Assembly (NCBI GenBank): GCA_027533185.1
Contig: JAPZTS010000001.1
Location: 1 to 64,000 of the forward strand
Origin: Leptospira sp.
GTDB taxonomy: Bacteria; Spirochaetota; Leptospiria; Leptospirales; Leptospiraceae
Direction: 5' to 3'
DNA: 64,000 bases
The first letter of the stretch is position 1; every line of letters begins with the position of its first letter. Position numbers and translations under genes: made by a program. Shown piece by piece: positions 8,671 to 17,248 of this stretch. The notes beneath the pieces were generated by a model. The model ran no database searches. It worked only from the letters and a program-made list of their open reading frames with translations, and had not been told where the DNA came from.

Positions 8671-8692
8671 GTTATAATGATCCGATAGAAAG

Positions 8693-9454
8693 ATGAAACT
8701 ACTAAACAACGTAACTGCTGTTATTTTAGCGGCGGGGAAAGGAACTCGAATGAAGAGTGAGCTTCCCAAGGTTGCGGTTGTACTAAATGAATCTCCACTT
8801 TTGCTCCACGTGTTACACAATGTCGAAAATGCAGGTATATCCCGCAAAGTGGTAGTTGTTGGTTATCGAAAAGACGTCGTAACCAATATTTCAAAAGACT
8901 TTCCAGGTGTCGAATTCGCAGAACAGACGGAACAACTTGGAACAGGACATGCAGTTTTAGTTTGCGAAAATAATCTTAAACCTTATAGCGGTTATACCCT
9001 GGTTGCGTGCGGAGATGCTCCACTCATTTCTAAAGATTCTTTTTCAGATCTCATTCAGCTACATATTGAGAAAGGTTACTCCGCTACTGTTCTTTCTGCT
9101 AAAATGGAAAACCCAACTGGCTACGGGAGAATCATTCGTTCGAGTGATGATGGTAGTCTTCTACGAATTGTGGAGGAAAAAGACGCTAAGCCCGAAGAAA
9201 AAATCGTTAATGAAGTAAACACTGGAACCTACTGTTTTACTACCGAAGATCTATTTGGTGCATTGAAAGAAATTGGGAACCAAAATGCGCAAAATGAATA
9301 CTATCTCACGGATGTAATCAAAATCCTGCGTGAGAAAAATCAAAAAGTGGGAGCTATGACTTTGAAGAATGCTTTAGAAAGTCATGGCATCAACTCTCCA
9401 GAAGATTTGCAAACTGCAAAACAATATATAGACAAAGGGTTAGTTGGTGTATGA
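8693..9454 (+). CDS. glmU: UDP-GlcNAc pyrophosphorylase, GlmU N-terminal domain only
   Basis: The 253-residue protein matches the uridylyltransferase half of GlmU, which makes UDP-GlcNAc from GlcNAc-1-phosphate and UTP. The nucleotide motif [17 protein letters not shown] is at residues 10-26, QLGTGHAV near residue 83, and NTGTYCF and NEYYLTDVI later. It stops where the left-handed beta-helix acetyltransferase domain of bifunctional GlmU (about 450 residues) would begin, with a clean stop and an ATGA overlap with prs. The missing acetyltransferase must therefore be encoded elsewhere or the GlcNAc-1-phosphate made by another route. Confidence 0.88.
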   Translation: MKLLNNVTAVILAAGKGTRMKSELPKVAVVLNESPLLLHVLHNVENAGISRKVVVVGYRKDVVTNISKDFPGVEFAEQTEQLGTGHAVLVCENNLKPYSGYTLVACGDAPLISKDSFSDLIQLHIEKGYSATVLSAKMENPTGYGRIIRSSDDGSLLRIVEEKDAKPEEKIVNEVNTGTYCFTTEDLFGALKEIGNQNAQNEYYLTDVIKILREKNQKVGAMTLKNALESHGINSPEDLQTAKQYIDKGLVGV

Positions 9455-10392
9455 ATCCAAGTGAAGTTGCGGTATTTTCAGGAAATGCAAATAGACCTCT
9501 GGCTGAAGAAATTTGTAAGACATTAGGAATTCCGAATGGTGCTATCACCGTAAAGAGATTTTCCGACGGCGAAAGTTCTGTAAAAATTGAGGAAAACGTT
9601 CGTGGTCGGGATGTCTTTGTGGTTCAATCGATAAGCTTTCCTGCTAATGATAGCTTAATGGAACTACTACTCATAATCGATGCATTACGTCGAGCCTCAG
9701 CTCGAAGGATAACAGCGGTCATACCTTACTACGGATATGGAAGACAGGACCGTAAAGTAGAACCGAGGGTTCCGATTTCTGCGCGTATGGTTGCTGATTT
9801 AATTGAGACAGTAGGACCTAACAGAGTTCTTACAATGGATTTGCATGCAGACCAAATCCAAGGTTTTTTTAAGATACCCGTTGACCATTTGTATTTTTCA
9901 CCAGTTCTTGCGGAATACATCAATTCGTTAGGTCTCAATGATTTGGTTATTGTATCTCCTGATTCGGGAGGGGCAGAACGGGCTCGTAATTTTGGTAAAA
10001 AAGTAAATGGATCGCTTGCGATCATCGACAAACGAAGACCAAAGGCAAATGAATCTGTAGTGATGCACGTGATAGGCGACATAAAGGACAAAAACTGTTT
10101 GCTACTTGATGATATGATCGATACCGGTGGAACGATTGCGAAGGCAGCCATTGCTCTCTACGAAAATGGTGCAAAGTCTGTCATGTGCTGTGCTTCACAT
10201 GGTGTTTTGTCGGGTGAAGCTCCCGCGAAACTCAACGAAGCCGATTTTAAACAAATTGTTTTGTCTAATTCTATCGCGATTCCCGAGAGTAAAAAAATAA
10301 ATCACTTGAAAACGCTCTCTATCGCGCCACTCTTTGCAAAAGCAATCGAACGGATTCATAACGAAGAATCAATTTCTAGTCTGTTTTCATAA
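9451..10392 (+). CDS. prs: ribose-phosphate pyrophosphokinase
   Basis: Prs converts ribose-5-phosphate and ATP to PRPP, the precursor for purine, pyrimidine, histidine and NAD synthesis. The 313-residue protein has FSDGES near residue 38, the [13 protein letters not shown] loop, the [11 protein letters not shown] metal-binding histidine region and the PRPP loop DDMIDTGGT near residue 218. It starts within the glmU stop (ATGA) and is followed after 17 bases by rplY. Length and motifs are standard, so I regard it as fully functional. Confidence 0.95.
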   Translation: MNPSEVAVFSGNANRPLAEEICKTLGIPNGAITVKRFSDGESSVKIEENVRGRDVFVVQSISFPANDSLMELLLIIDALRRASARRITAVIPYYGYGRQDRKVEPRVPISARMVADLIETVGPNRVLTMDLHADQIQGFFKIPVDHLYFSPVLAEYINSLGLNDLVIVSPDSGGAERARNFGKKVNGSLAIIDKRRPKANESVVMHVIGDIKDKNCLLLDDMIDTGGTIAKAAIALYENGAKSVMCCASHGVLSGEAPAKLNEADFKQIVLSNSIAIPESKKINHLKTLSIAPLFAKAIERIHNEESISSLFS

Positions 10393-10409
10393 GTATAAGG
10401 AACATAATC

Positions 10410-11042
10410 ATGGAAAAAATCAGCATTAAAGCAAAACCAAGAACTACAAAGGGAAAAGGACCATCTAGGAGACTTCGCGTTGATGGTCTTGTTCCAGCCA
10501 ATATCATAGGTAGTGGTCAGGCAACATCTGCATCTGTAGTGGAAAAAGAAATTCAGAAGTTAATCGACTCTGGAATTCGAAAAGCAACTCTCATTGATCT
10601 TGAGTTAGACGGCAAAACAGAAAGAGTTTTTGTAAAGGAAGTGCAAAGATTTCCTCATACAGGCCAGATTCGTCACATCGACTTTTTTAAAGTAACACCT
10701 GGTAAAAAAATTCTAACTACAGTCGCTATTAAAACTTCTGGTGTTGCAAAAGGATCAAAAGCAGGCGGACAGTTTGAACACTTAATCCACGAGATTAAAG
10801 TTAAATCAACTCCTGAAGATTTAGTGGATGTTTTGACAATTGATGTTTCGCACTTAGATGTTGGAATGAGCATTAAGGTTTCCGAACTTCCTTGCCCTAA
10901 GTCTTGGGAAATTTTGGTAAACGGCGATCCAATTGTTACTTCTTGCAACAAAACAAAAGCGATCCTCGCTGCGGAACGTGCTGAAAAAGCAGAAGCTGAG
11001 AAGGGTGGAAAACCTGCGGCTAAAAAAGCGGCTAAGAAATAG
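10410..11042 (+). CDS. rplY: 50S ribosomal protein L25 (CTC type)
   Basis: The 210-residue protein is the long, two-domain form of L25 (general stress protein CTC type), which binds 5S rRNA. The N-terminal domain shows KAKPRTTKGKGPSRRLR and GLVPANIIG, followed by the VQRFPHTGQIRHIDF region. The C-terminal tail is rich in Ala, Lys and Glu (AEKAEAEKGGKPAAKK), a typical basic extension. It lies 17 bases after prs and 19 before pth, the usual prs-rplY-pth order. Confidence 0.93.
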   Translation: MEKISIKAKPRTTKGKGPSRRLRVDGLVPANIIGSGQATSASVVEKEIQKLIDSGIRKATLIDLELDGKTERVFVKEVQRFPHTGQIRHIDFFKVTPGKKILTTVAIKTSGVAKGSKAGGQFEHLIHEIKVKSTPEDLVDVLTIDVSHLDVGMSIKVSELPCPKSWEILVNGDPIVTSCNKTKAILAAERAEKAEAEKGGKPAAKKAAKK

Positions 11043-11061
11043 TTCCAATTTGTAAACACCA

Positions 11062-11625
11062 ATGAAGTTAATTGTGGGTCTGGGAAATCCCGGAGATAAA
11101 TACAACAACAATAGGGCTAACATTGGTTTTAAGATTTTGGATGTGATCGCCAATAATATTGGGCTAGAAATCAAAACCAAAAAGAAAAAATCACTGATTG
11201 GTCGTGGGGAATTTGAAGGAGACGAAGTTGTTCTACTGAAACCCCAAACCTTCAGCGATCTCTCAGGCGAATCCGTCCTCTATATCGCCTCCTTTCTTAA
11301 AATACAGGTAAAAGACATAGTTCTTATCCATGAGGATCTAGGTCTGGAACTGGGCCAAATTGTGGTCACAAAAGGTGGAGATAGTGATGGGCATCCAGGT
11401 GTCAAATCCGTCACCGATTCCCTACGCTCTCCCAATTTCATCCGAATTCGGATCGGTGTTCGCAATTCTAACTTTAACCCCAAAAAAAGAGAAGAATTTT
11501 TACGTGATGATTTTGAGCCACTGGAGAATTTAAGTTTAATCCAGATCATCAATGACGCCGAAGCGGCGATTCGTTCTATCTCACTCGGAGATATTGACGA
11601 AGTGATTCAGAAATATCACCTTTGA
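11062..11625 (+). CDS. pth: peptidyl-tRNA hydrolase family, catalytic residues altered
   Basis: Fold, length (187 residues) and position after rplY identify a Pth-family protein, normally the enzyme that recycles peptidyl-tRNA. The start KLIVGLGNPGDKY keeps the conserved Asn (N9). The catalytic His of the TRHN motif is Ala19 here (NRAN, codon GCT at 11116-11118). The M-N pair of TTFMNLSG is S65-D66 (QTFSDLSG), the HDE aspartate is Glu91 (HED), and the Asn of GHNG is Pro112 (GHPG). Loss of four active-site positions with an intact frame suggests a non-hydrolytic paralogue or a changed mechanism. Family assignment is sure; activity is doubtful. Confidence 0.85.
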   Translation: MKLIVGLGNPGDKYNNNRANIGFKILDVIANNIGLEIKTKKKKSLIGRGEFEGDEVVLLKPQTFSDLSGESVLYIASFLKIQVKDIVLIHEDLGLELGQIVVTKGGDSDGHPGVKSVTDSLRSPNFIRIRIGVRNSNFNPKKREEFLRDDFEPLENLSLIQIINDAEAAIRSISLGDIDEVIQKYHL

Positions 11626-11654
11626 TTCTAGTCTAAGGTAGGAGTACATTCTCC

Positions 11655-13604
11655 ATGAATAAAAACGTTAAAACGGTATTTGTATTTTTACTGGTATTCC
11701 TTGTCATTTTGGCAACGGTTTATAAAAATCCTGAGTTCGGTGGAAAACCGGACGAGATCAGCTATTCTGATTTTTTGAATATGGTGGAACCGATTGAAGG
11801 AAAAAAACCCATTGGAAAAATTACATCCAAAGAAGGGAAAGATATCTCCTCAAAACAACAAATCATAATCGACCGTGAGATTATTGAAGGTTGGTACATC
11901 CCAGATGGATCCAAGGACAACAAACCAAAAGCCTTCAAGACAAACGTAGCGCAAGTAAATGACGACCTCGTCACCAAACTGAGAAAATCGCGCCTGAGTT
12001 TTACTGCAAAGTCTACCGAAGAAAATAAATTTTGGTCCATTATTTCTGGACTCATTCCTTGGCTCGTCATCCTCGGAATCATTTGGTTTATTATGATGCG
12101 GCAGTTGCAAGCATCTGGAAACAAAGCTTTTACATTTGGAAAGTCTCGTGCAAAGATGAATGTTGATCCAAAGGTAAAAGTAACATTTGGCGATGTTGCT
12201 GGTTGCGAAGAAGCAAAAGTTGAATTACTTGAAATCATTGAATTTTTAAAAGACCCAAAAAAGTTCCAAGCTATTGGTGCTCGTATACCCAAGGGTGTTT
12301 TGTTAGTTGGTCCTCCAGGTACTGGTAAAACATTACTCGCTAAAGCCGTTGCCGGTGAAGCGGGTGTTCCTTTCTTTTCCATTTCTGGTTCCGATTTTGT
12401 TGAGATGTTCGTTGGTGTTGGTGCATCACGAGTTAGAGATCTTTTTGACCAAGGAAAGAAAAACGCACCTTGTATCATCTTTATCGATGAAATTGATGCA
12501 GTCGGAAGATTACGTGGTGCGGGACTTGGTGGTGGGCACGACGAAAGAGAACAAACCCTCAATCAGATGTTAGTTGAGATGGATGGATTTGAAATGAACG
12601 AAGGTGTGATCGTGATGGCGGCGACAAACCGTGCGGACGTTCTGGATCCGGCCCTACTCAGACCTGGTCGATTTGACAGACAGGTGATTGTTGACCTTCC
12701 TGATCTAAAAGGCAGAGAAGAAATTTTAAATGTTCATTCCAAAAAAGTTCCGATGGTTTCTGATATTTCCATCAATTCCATTGCACGCGGAACACCCGGA
12801 TTTACTGGTGCCGATCTTGCCAATTTGATCAATGAAGCGGCCTTACTTGCAGCAAGAAGGAACAAAAAACGAGTTACCCAAGAAGAACTTGAGGAAGCAC
12901 GAGACAAAGTGATGATGGGTCCTGAGAGAAAGTCGATGTTTATCTCCGACAAAGAGAAGGAAATGACCGCCTATCACGAAGCAGGACATGCACTCCTGGG
13001 AACCCTACTCCCCTATGTGGAGCCAGTACACAAGGTAACCATTATACCAAGAGGTCGTTCACTTGGACTCACACAGTTTTTACCGGTTGAGGACAGACAT
13101 TCCTACCGCAAAAACTACTGTCTTGATAAGATTGTAATGGCTATGGGTGGCTTTATCGCCGAAGAACTGATCTTTGGTGATCCATCCAATGGATCTAGCA
13201 ACGATATCCAACAAGCGACCAATATCGCAAGACGGATGGTTTGCGAATGGGGTATGTCAGAAAAACTCGGAACCATCAATTATGGTGGCGGAGAAAACTC
13301 TCCCTTTATTGGGAGAGACTACGGTCATTCGAGTAAACCCTACTCCGAAGAATTTGCAGCCCTAATCGACCAGGAGGTTAAGAAGATCGTTCAAACCTGC
13401 CTCGATAAAGGGAGAGATTTAATACGCAAAAATTCCAAAAAATTAGATGGAATCGCAAAAGCCTTGTTAGCAAAGGAAACCATCGATTCGGAGGAGTTGA
13501 AGGCGATTGTACACCCTGCCGGCGAAAAGTCAGTCGAGTCAAAGTCTGGGGTGGGATCTAAAAAAGGTAAAACACCAGCGAGTACTAAGCCTGCTTACTC
13601 TTGA
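11655..13604 (+). CDS. ftsH: ATP-dependent zinc metalloprotease FtsH
   Basis: FtsH is the membrane-anchored AAA+ protease that degrades unstable membrane and regulatory proteins. The 649-residue protein has transmembrane segments near residues 7-22 and 130-147 around a periplasmic domain. The AAA module follows: Walker A GPPGTGKT 219-226, Walker [10 protein letters not shown] near 273, and the second region of homology RPGRFDRQ near 336. The zinc motif HEAGH is at 441-445. A low-complexity Lys/Ser tail ends the protein. It is 29 bases after pth and probably in the same transcription unit. Confidence 0.96.
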   Translation: MNKNVKTVFVFLLVFLVILATVYKNPEFGGKPDEISYSDFLNMVEPIEGKKPIGKITSKEGKDISSKQQIIIDREIIEGWYIPDGSKDNKPKAFKTNVAQVNDDLVTKLRKSRLSFTAKSTEENKFWSIISGLIPWLVILGIIWFIMMRQLQASGNKAFTFGKSRAKMNVDPKVKVTFGDVAGCEEAKVELLEIIEFLKDPKKFQAIGARIPKGVLLVGPPGTGKTLLAKAVAGEAGVPFFSISGSDFVEMFVGVGASRVRDLFDQGKKNAPCIIFIDEIDAVGRLRGAGLGGGHDEREQTLNQMLVEMDGFEMNEGVIVMAATNRADVLDPALLRPGRFDRQVIVDLPDLKGREEILNVHSKKVPMVSDISINSIARGTPGFTGADLANLINEAALLAARRNKKRVTQEELEEARDKVMMGPERKSMFISDKEKEMTAYHEAGHALLGTLLPYVEPVHKVTIIPRGRSLGLTQFLPVEDRHSYRKNYCLDKIVMAMGGFIAEELIFGDPSNGSSNDIQQATNIARRMVCEWGMSEKLGTINYGGGENSPFIGRDYGHSSKPYSEEFAALIDQEVKKIVQTCLDKGRDLIRKNSKKLDGIAKALLAKETIDSEELKAIVHPAGEKSVESKSGVGSKKGKTPASTKPAYS

Positions 13605-13632
13605 TAAACTGATGTAAGGAAGTTCATTTCCA

Positions 13633-14097
13633 TTGAAGTATTGGCTCTTTAAAACAGAGCCTGATGTTTTTTCAATCGAAGATCTGAAACGAGAAAAGAT
13701 ATCGTTTTGGGAAGGTGTAAGAAACTACCAGGCTCGCAACTATCTCCGCGATGAAGTTAAATTAGGCGATCAAATTCTATTTTACCACAGCAATGCTAAC
13801 CCACCTGGGGTGGTCGGTATCGCAACCGTGGTGAAAGAAGCAAGCCCCGATCCCTACCAATTTGATCCAAAACACAAATACTTTGATCCAAAATTGAAGG
13901 GGCCTGAGCCAAGGTGGTATGGTGTTCATATCAGCCTAAAGGAGCAGTTTGCGGAGATCCTTCCCTTAGAAATTCTCAAAAAAGCAAAGGGTCTCGATTC
14001 TATGGTGGTGACCCAAAAAGGTTCTCGACTATCGATCCAACCAGTAACGGAAAAGGAATTCTCAATCGTATTGAAATTGGCTAAAATAGGCGTTTAA
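13633..14097 (+). CDS. EVE domain protein
   Basis: The 154-residue protein is a single EVE domain, a PUA-like fold that binds modified nucleobases. Landmarks are KYWLFKTEPDVFSIEDL at the start, FWEGVRNYQARNYLRD near residue 25 and the GDQILFYHSNANPPGVVG core near residue 45. The start is TTG at 13633, after an AAGGAAG ribosome site. EVE proteins often act next to restriction or defence enzymes, but here the neighbours are ftsH and a CAP lipoprotein, so a housekeeping RNA or DNA role is as likely. Confidence 0.88.
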   Translation: MKYWLFKTEPDVFSIEDLKREKISFWEGVRNYQARNYLRDEVKLGDQILFYHSNANPPGVVGIATVVKEASPDPYQFDPKHKYFDPKLKGPEPRWYGVHISLKEQFAEILPLEILKKAKGLDSMVVTQKGSRLSIQPVTEKEFSIVLKLAKIGV

Positions 14098-14119
14098 CCT
14101 CAGTTTGCTTCTCATCTAA

Positions 14120-14941
14120 CTATGGTTTTGATGAAAATACCTGCACCGCTTTGACTCGGTCGATATCGAAAAACTTGGAATCCTTATAAAAATAAGCTCC
14201 TCCCCCCATATAAGAATAATCTGGGTTCAGAATGTTTTTCCGATGGCTAGGTGAATTGAACCAAGATGCTACCAGACTTTTTGCAAGACTCAAATAAGTA
14301 TGATATGATATTGGAGTTCCTCCCTTGGTATAACTAAAAAAGTTACCGCCGTTCTGAGCTGGCGTAAAAACAGGTCTACCTGCCTGGTATTGTATAACAA
14401 AGGATATAATGATATTTTCTCCTCCTACCGTATTCTCAATTCCTACCAGGTCCAATCTGTCTTTTAATGTTTCCTTTCCCCCTACCTTGCTTGTATGTGA
14501 GTAGAAATCATATTTAACCATATCTTGCGCGTGACCAAAAGCAGCCTGTTCGCATTTTTCCGAGTAAACAAATGGACGGAGCCCAAGCTCTCTTCGCTCT
14601 TTGGACGCCATATAGAATAAAGCCGCATTTAACAAAGGATAATCGACTTTGGCTGGATCAATTGGTTGGTTTGCAGGTTCATAATTCAGAAAGGACTGGT
14701 CGTTGAATTCCGAATACTTTTCTGGACCCCAGCCTGAAGAAGAAGGAAGTTTTCTTCCGTCTTCGATGGACTCAAGAAGGGCTAAATCAGGATCTTTTTT
14801 TTCTACTGATTTTTCTACAGTGATCGTTTCCTTTATTTCTTCGACTTTTTGTATTGGTTTCACTTCTTTTTTTGGTGTCAGACAACCTAGAAAGACAGTG
14901 AAAATTATAAAAAGGGATATTCCAAAAATCTTTGATCTCAT
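14120..14941 (-). CDS. CAP (SCP/PR-1) domain lipoprotein
   Basis: The 273-residue protein starts with a signal peptide ending FLGC, a lipobox, followed by a Lys/Glu-rich linker. From about residue 100 it has a CAP domain: ERRELGLRPFVYSEKCEQAA helix, GHAQDMVKYDFYSH (putative metal His), GENII and SWFNSPSHRKNILNPDYSYMG, the classic CAP signature. CAP proteins are secreted and varied in role; several bind sterols or lipids. It precedes another lipoprotein gene's 3' end by 9 bases on the same strand, so the two are likely co-expressed. Confidence 0.87.
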   Translation of the reverse strand: MRSKIFGISLFIIFTVFLGCLTPKKEVKPIQKVEEIKETITVEKSVEKKDPDLALLESIEDGRKLPSSSGWGPEKYSEFNDQSFLNYEPANQPIDPAKVDYPLLNAALFYMASKERRELGLRPFVYSEKCEQAAFGHAQDMVKYDFYSHTSKVGGKETLKDRLDLVGIENTVGGENIIISFVIQYQAGRPVFTPAQNGGNFFSYTKGGTPISYHTYLSLAKSLVASWFNSPSHRKNILNPDYSYMGGGAYFYKDSKFFDIDRVKAVQVFSSKP

Positions 14942-14950
14942 TTGAATCTC

Positions 14951-15514
14951 CTATAAAAATCGGTTGTAATCTTGAACTAAGTTGTGAATTAAATTTCGCT
15001 CTTTATTGTATTGGATAATTTTTGCATCTTTAATGCCTGTTTCCCAAATGAATAGAAATGGGATTCCAATTAGTGTGGAATGTTTTTGTCTGTACTTTTC
15101 ACGACCAACATGTTTGTCATTTATATAAAAATCTGCATACAGTACTCTTTCTTTTGTATATATCGAAGGTAACAAACCTAAAGTACCCACCAAAAAAACT
15201 GTACTAATGCTCGAAATCCAAAAATGTTCATATTCATTCACTTCGCTTGTGTATATTTCTATATGATGATTTGCGCGAATTCCATCTGTAATAATCCTAC
15301 CGAAGTAACCTGTATCTAACAAATACCTTTCGTAGATGGTAGTGATTTCTTTTCTAGATTGGTCAGATTCTGGAGTGTTTACCTTAATAGACAGTAGAGG
15401 AAGTGTTTGTTTGAGAGTGGGCTTAGAGACAATCGGCACTTCTTCGCTCATATAGTTATAACAGAATGAAAGTAAAAAAGGAAGGAGGAGAAGAACAAAG
15501 CGTAATTTTGTCAT
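14951..15514 (-). CDS. hypothetical lipoprotein
   Basis: I do not recognise this 187-residue protein. It has a short signal peptide with the sequence LLLLPFLLSFC, giving a lipobox with Cys18. A hydrophobic stretch (ISTVFLVGTLGLLPSIY) in the middle could be a membrane hairpin, and the C-terminus is basic and polar. It is directly upstream of the CAP lipoprotein gene with 9 bases between them, so they form a probable two-gene envelope operon. Confidence 0.75.
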   Translation of the reverse strand: MTKLRFVLLLLPFLLSFCYNYMSEEVPIVSKPTLKQTLPLLSIKVNTPESDQSRKEITTIYERYLLDTGYFGRIITDGIRANHHIEIYTSEVNEYEHFWISSISTVFLVGTLGLLPSIYTKERVLYADFYINDKHVGREKYRQKHSTLIGIPFLFIWETGIKDAKIIQYNKERNLIHNLVQDYNRFL

Positions 15515-15574
15515 GACTCGAGTAGTATCGTAACCAAAGATATTGATTGGAAAAGTCTTTTTTCTTATTTTATT

Positions 15575-16945
15575 TCAAAATTCAACAATTCCCATTAAAT
15601 ACAATAAACCCGCTCCAAGAGTAATTAGTACTATCCACGCATACAAACTGATTTGTGAACCTATTTTTAGCATCTCTTTACTAGTAATTCCTCCATAGCT
15701 GAAAGCTAAAGCGTTTGGAGGTGTCGAAATGGGTAGTGGCATTGCAAGTGAAGCGCCAATGGTAGCACCTAGAGCAGCTGGCAAAACTAAATCGGATGGC
15801 AAACCCATAGTAATAGGAAGTATTAAATTTGCAGTACTTGTGTTGCTTAAAAAACAAGACAACGCTAAAGATAAAAAAGAAAAAAATACAAAGAGTCCGT
15901 ATTTCCCGAAATCACCTAACTTGAATAAACTTACAAAAAAACTAGCTAACCCTGTTTCTTCAAATGCCTTTCCAAGGGCTATTCCACCACCCATCAAAAT
16001 AAGTACTTCCCAAGGTAAGGATCTAAAATCATTCAAAGATAGCATTCGAAACCCAAAAAAGCATAAAATGGGAACTATAGCGACTGTTCCATTTGAAACC
16101 TTATGTAAGTCATAAGTGATCCAACCAACAATCGTTACGCCTATAATAAAGAAAGAAATCCACTTTTCTTTATTTGTATGGAAGTTCTTATCTTCCAGGA
16201 TTCTCCATTCCAAAGTTGTTGGAGTTATCTTTCGCAGATAAATTATATAGATCAAAAAGCAAAGAATTAAAATGGATACTAAAACAATCGGTAAGGCAAA
16301 ACCCATCCAACTTAAAAAACCAAAATCCAAATCTCGTTCTTTTAGATAGCCGATTCCAATTACATTCGGAAGCGTACCAATTGGAGTTCCTACTCCTCCC
16401 AAGTTCGCCGAAAATGGAATTAAGAATAGAATGGATTTCCGCAAATGATGGTCTTCTGGCCAAGTTTTCATAAAGGAAGATACCAATCCAAGCATCATCG
16501 CGGCGGTTGCTGTATTGTTCATGAAGCTACTCAAAAAGGCAGTTACAAAACCCAATGAAAGAATTAATAAAAATGCTGAACCAGCAGTCTTTTTGATCAC
16601 AAAATTAGCAATATCTCTGTCCAATTGGAATTTTGATATTGCTGCAGAAACAACAAAACCACCTAAGAAGAGTAAAATGGTCTCTGAAAAAAAACAAGAG
16701 AGGAAAATGATCGGTTTTGGTGCTCCGTCTCCCCAAACTGGAATCAGCCAAATCAATTCCAAAAATAAAACCAAAAATCCCGATACAAACAATGGAACAA
16801 GCTCCGTAACCCATAAAAAGGATACGGCAACAGCAATGACTAAATTAACCTCTTGTGGCCCAGTTAACCCAAACCAAATTTGGAAGGCGCCAAAATAGGC
16901 TGCCAAAAATAGTAATAAAAAAAATAGAGTTCCAATTCGAATCAT
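15575..16945 (-). CDS. DASS family sodium:anion symporter (SLC13-like)
   Basis: The 456-residue protein has about 11-12 hydrophobic segments and two copies of the family's substrate-binding Ser-Asn-Thr motif: FMNNTATAAMM near residue 143 and LSNTSTANLILPIT near residue 367. These define divalent anion:Na+ symporters, which take up dicarboxylates or sulfate. Which anion is used cannot be told. ATG at 16945 lies only 79 bases from the plus-strand small membrane protein, so the two genes are divergent and may share control. Confidence 0.88.
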   Translation of the reverse strand: MIRIGTLFFLLLFLAAYFGAFQIWFGLTGPQEVNLVIAVAVSFLWVTELVPLFVSGFLVLFLELIWLIPVWGDGAPKPIIFLSCFFSETILLFLGGFVVSAAISKFQLDRDIANFVIKKTAGSAFLLILSLGFVTAFLSSFMNNTATAAMMLGLVSSFMKTWPEDHHLRKSILFLIPFSANLGGVGTPIGTLPNVIGIGYLKERDLDFGFLSWMGFALPIVLVSILILCFLIYIIYLRKITPTTLEWRILEDKNFHTNKEKWISFFIIGVTIVGWITYDLHKVSNGTVAIVPILCFFGFRMLSLNDFRSLPWEVLILMGGGIALGKAFEETGLASFFVSLFKLGDFGKYGLFVFFSFLSLALSCFLSNTSTANLILPITMGLPSDLVLPAALGATIGASLAMPLPISTPPNALAFSYGGITSKEMLKIGSQISLYAWIVLITLGAGLLYLMGIVEF

Positions 16946-16951
16946 TGGTGC

Positions 16952-16979
16952 TTGACGATTTCCTGTATCCGTGTAGATT
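16952..16979 (+). promoter_or_regulatory. putative sigma-70-type promoter
   Basis: TTGACG (16952-16957) and TAGATT (16974-16979) are separated by 16 bases, an acceptable -35/-10 pair about 45 bases upstream of the small membrane protein start. It would drive the small membrane protein and the GpsA-acyltransferase fusion. The prediction rests on sequence alone. Confidence 0.35.
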
Positions 16980-17024
16980 TTATTAAAGGGATTCTTGTTT
17001 CAAGCAAACAAAGGAAGGTTTAGT

Positions 17025-17231
17025 ATGTTTCGAAATGTTTTATTTCATATCTGCGGGCTCGGTTTGATTTTGGCTGGTTGGTTTATCTGTGTTATCAACG
17101 TGGGTCTTGACAGAGGAGCAACTCCATTTAAATTTTTTTCAGCTCCAAATGTCATTGGATTGGCCGTTATCCTAATTGGAGCATATTTCCCTGAGATCGC
17201 TACTAAACTCTTCTCCAAAAAAGAAGATTAA
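17025..17231 (+). CDS. small two-helix membrane protein
   Basis: This 68-residue protein has two hydrophobic helices (about residues 5-26 and 42-60) joined by a polar loop, and a basic tail ending SKKED. I chose the ATG at 17025 because AAGGAAGG lies six bases before it; an earlier ATG at 16995 in the same frame lacks a ribosome site. I do not recognise a family. It lies 17 bases upstream of the phospholipid-synthesis fusion gene and is probably co-transcribed with it. Confidence 0.72.
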   Translation: MFRNVLFHICGLGLILAGWFICVINVGLDRGATPFKFFSAPNVIGLAVILIGAYFPEIATKLFSKKED

Positions 17232-17248
17232 CAGTTTCAATTTCTAAA

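Noticed and set aside
11762..12562. Long minus-strand open frame opposite ftsH
   Set aside because: It lies wholly antisense to a conserved gene and has Pro/Ser-rich composition typical of antisense frames.
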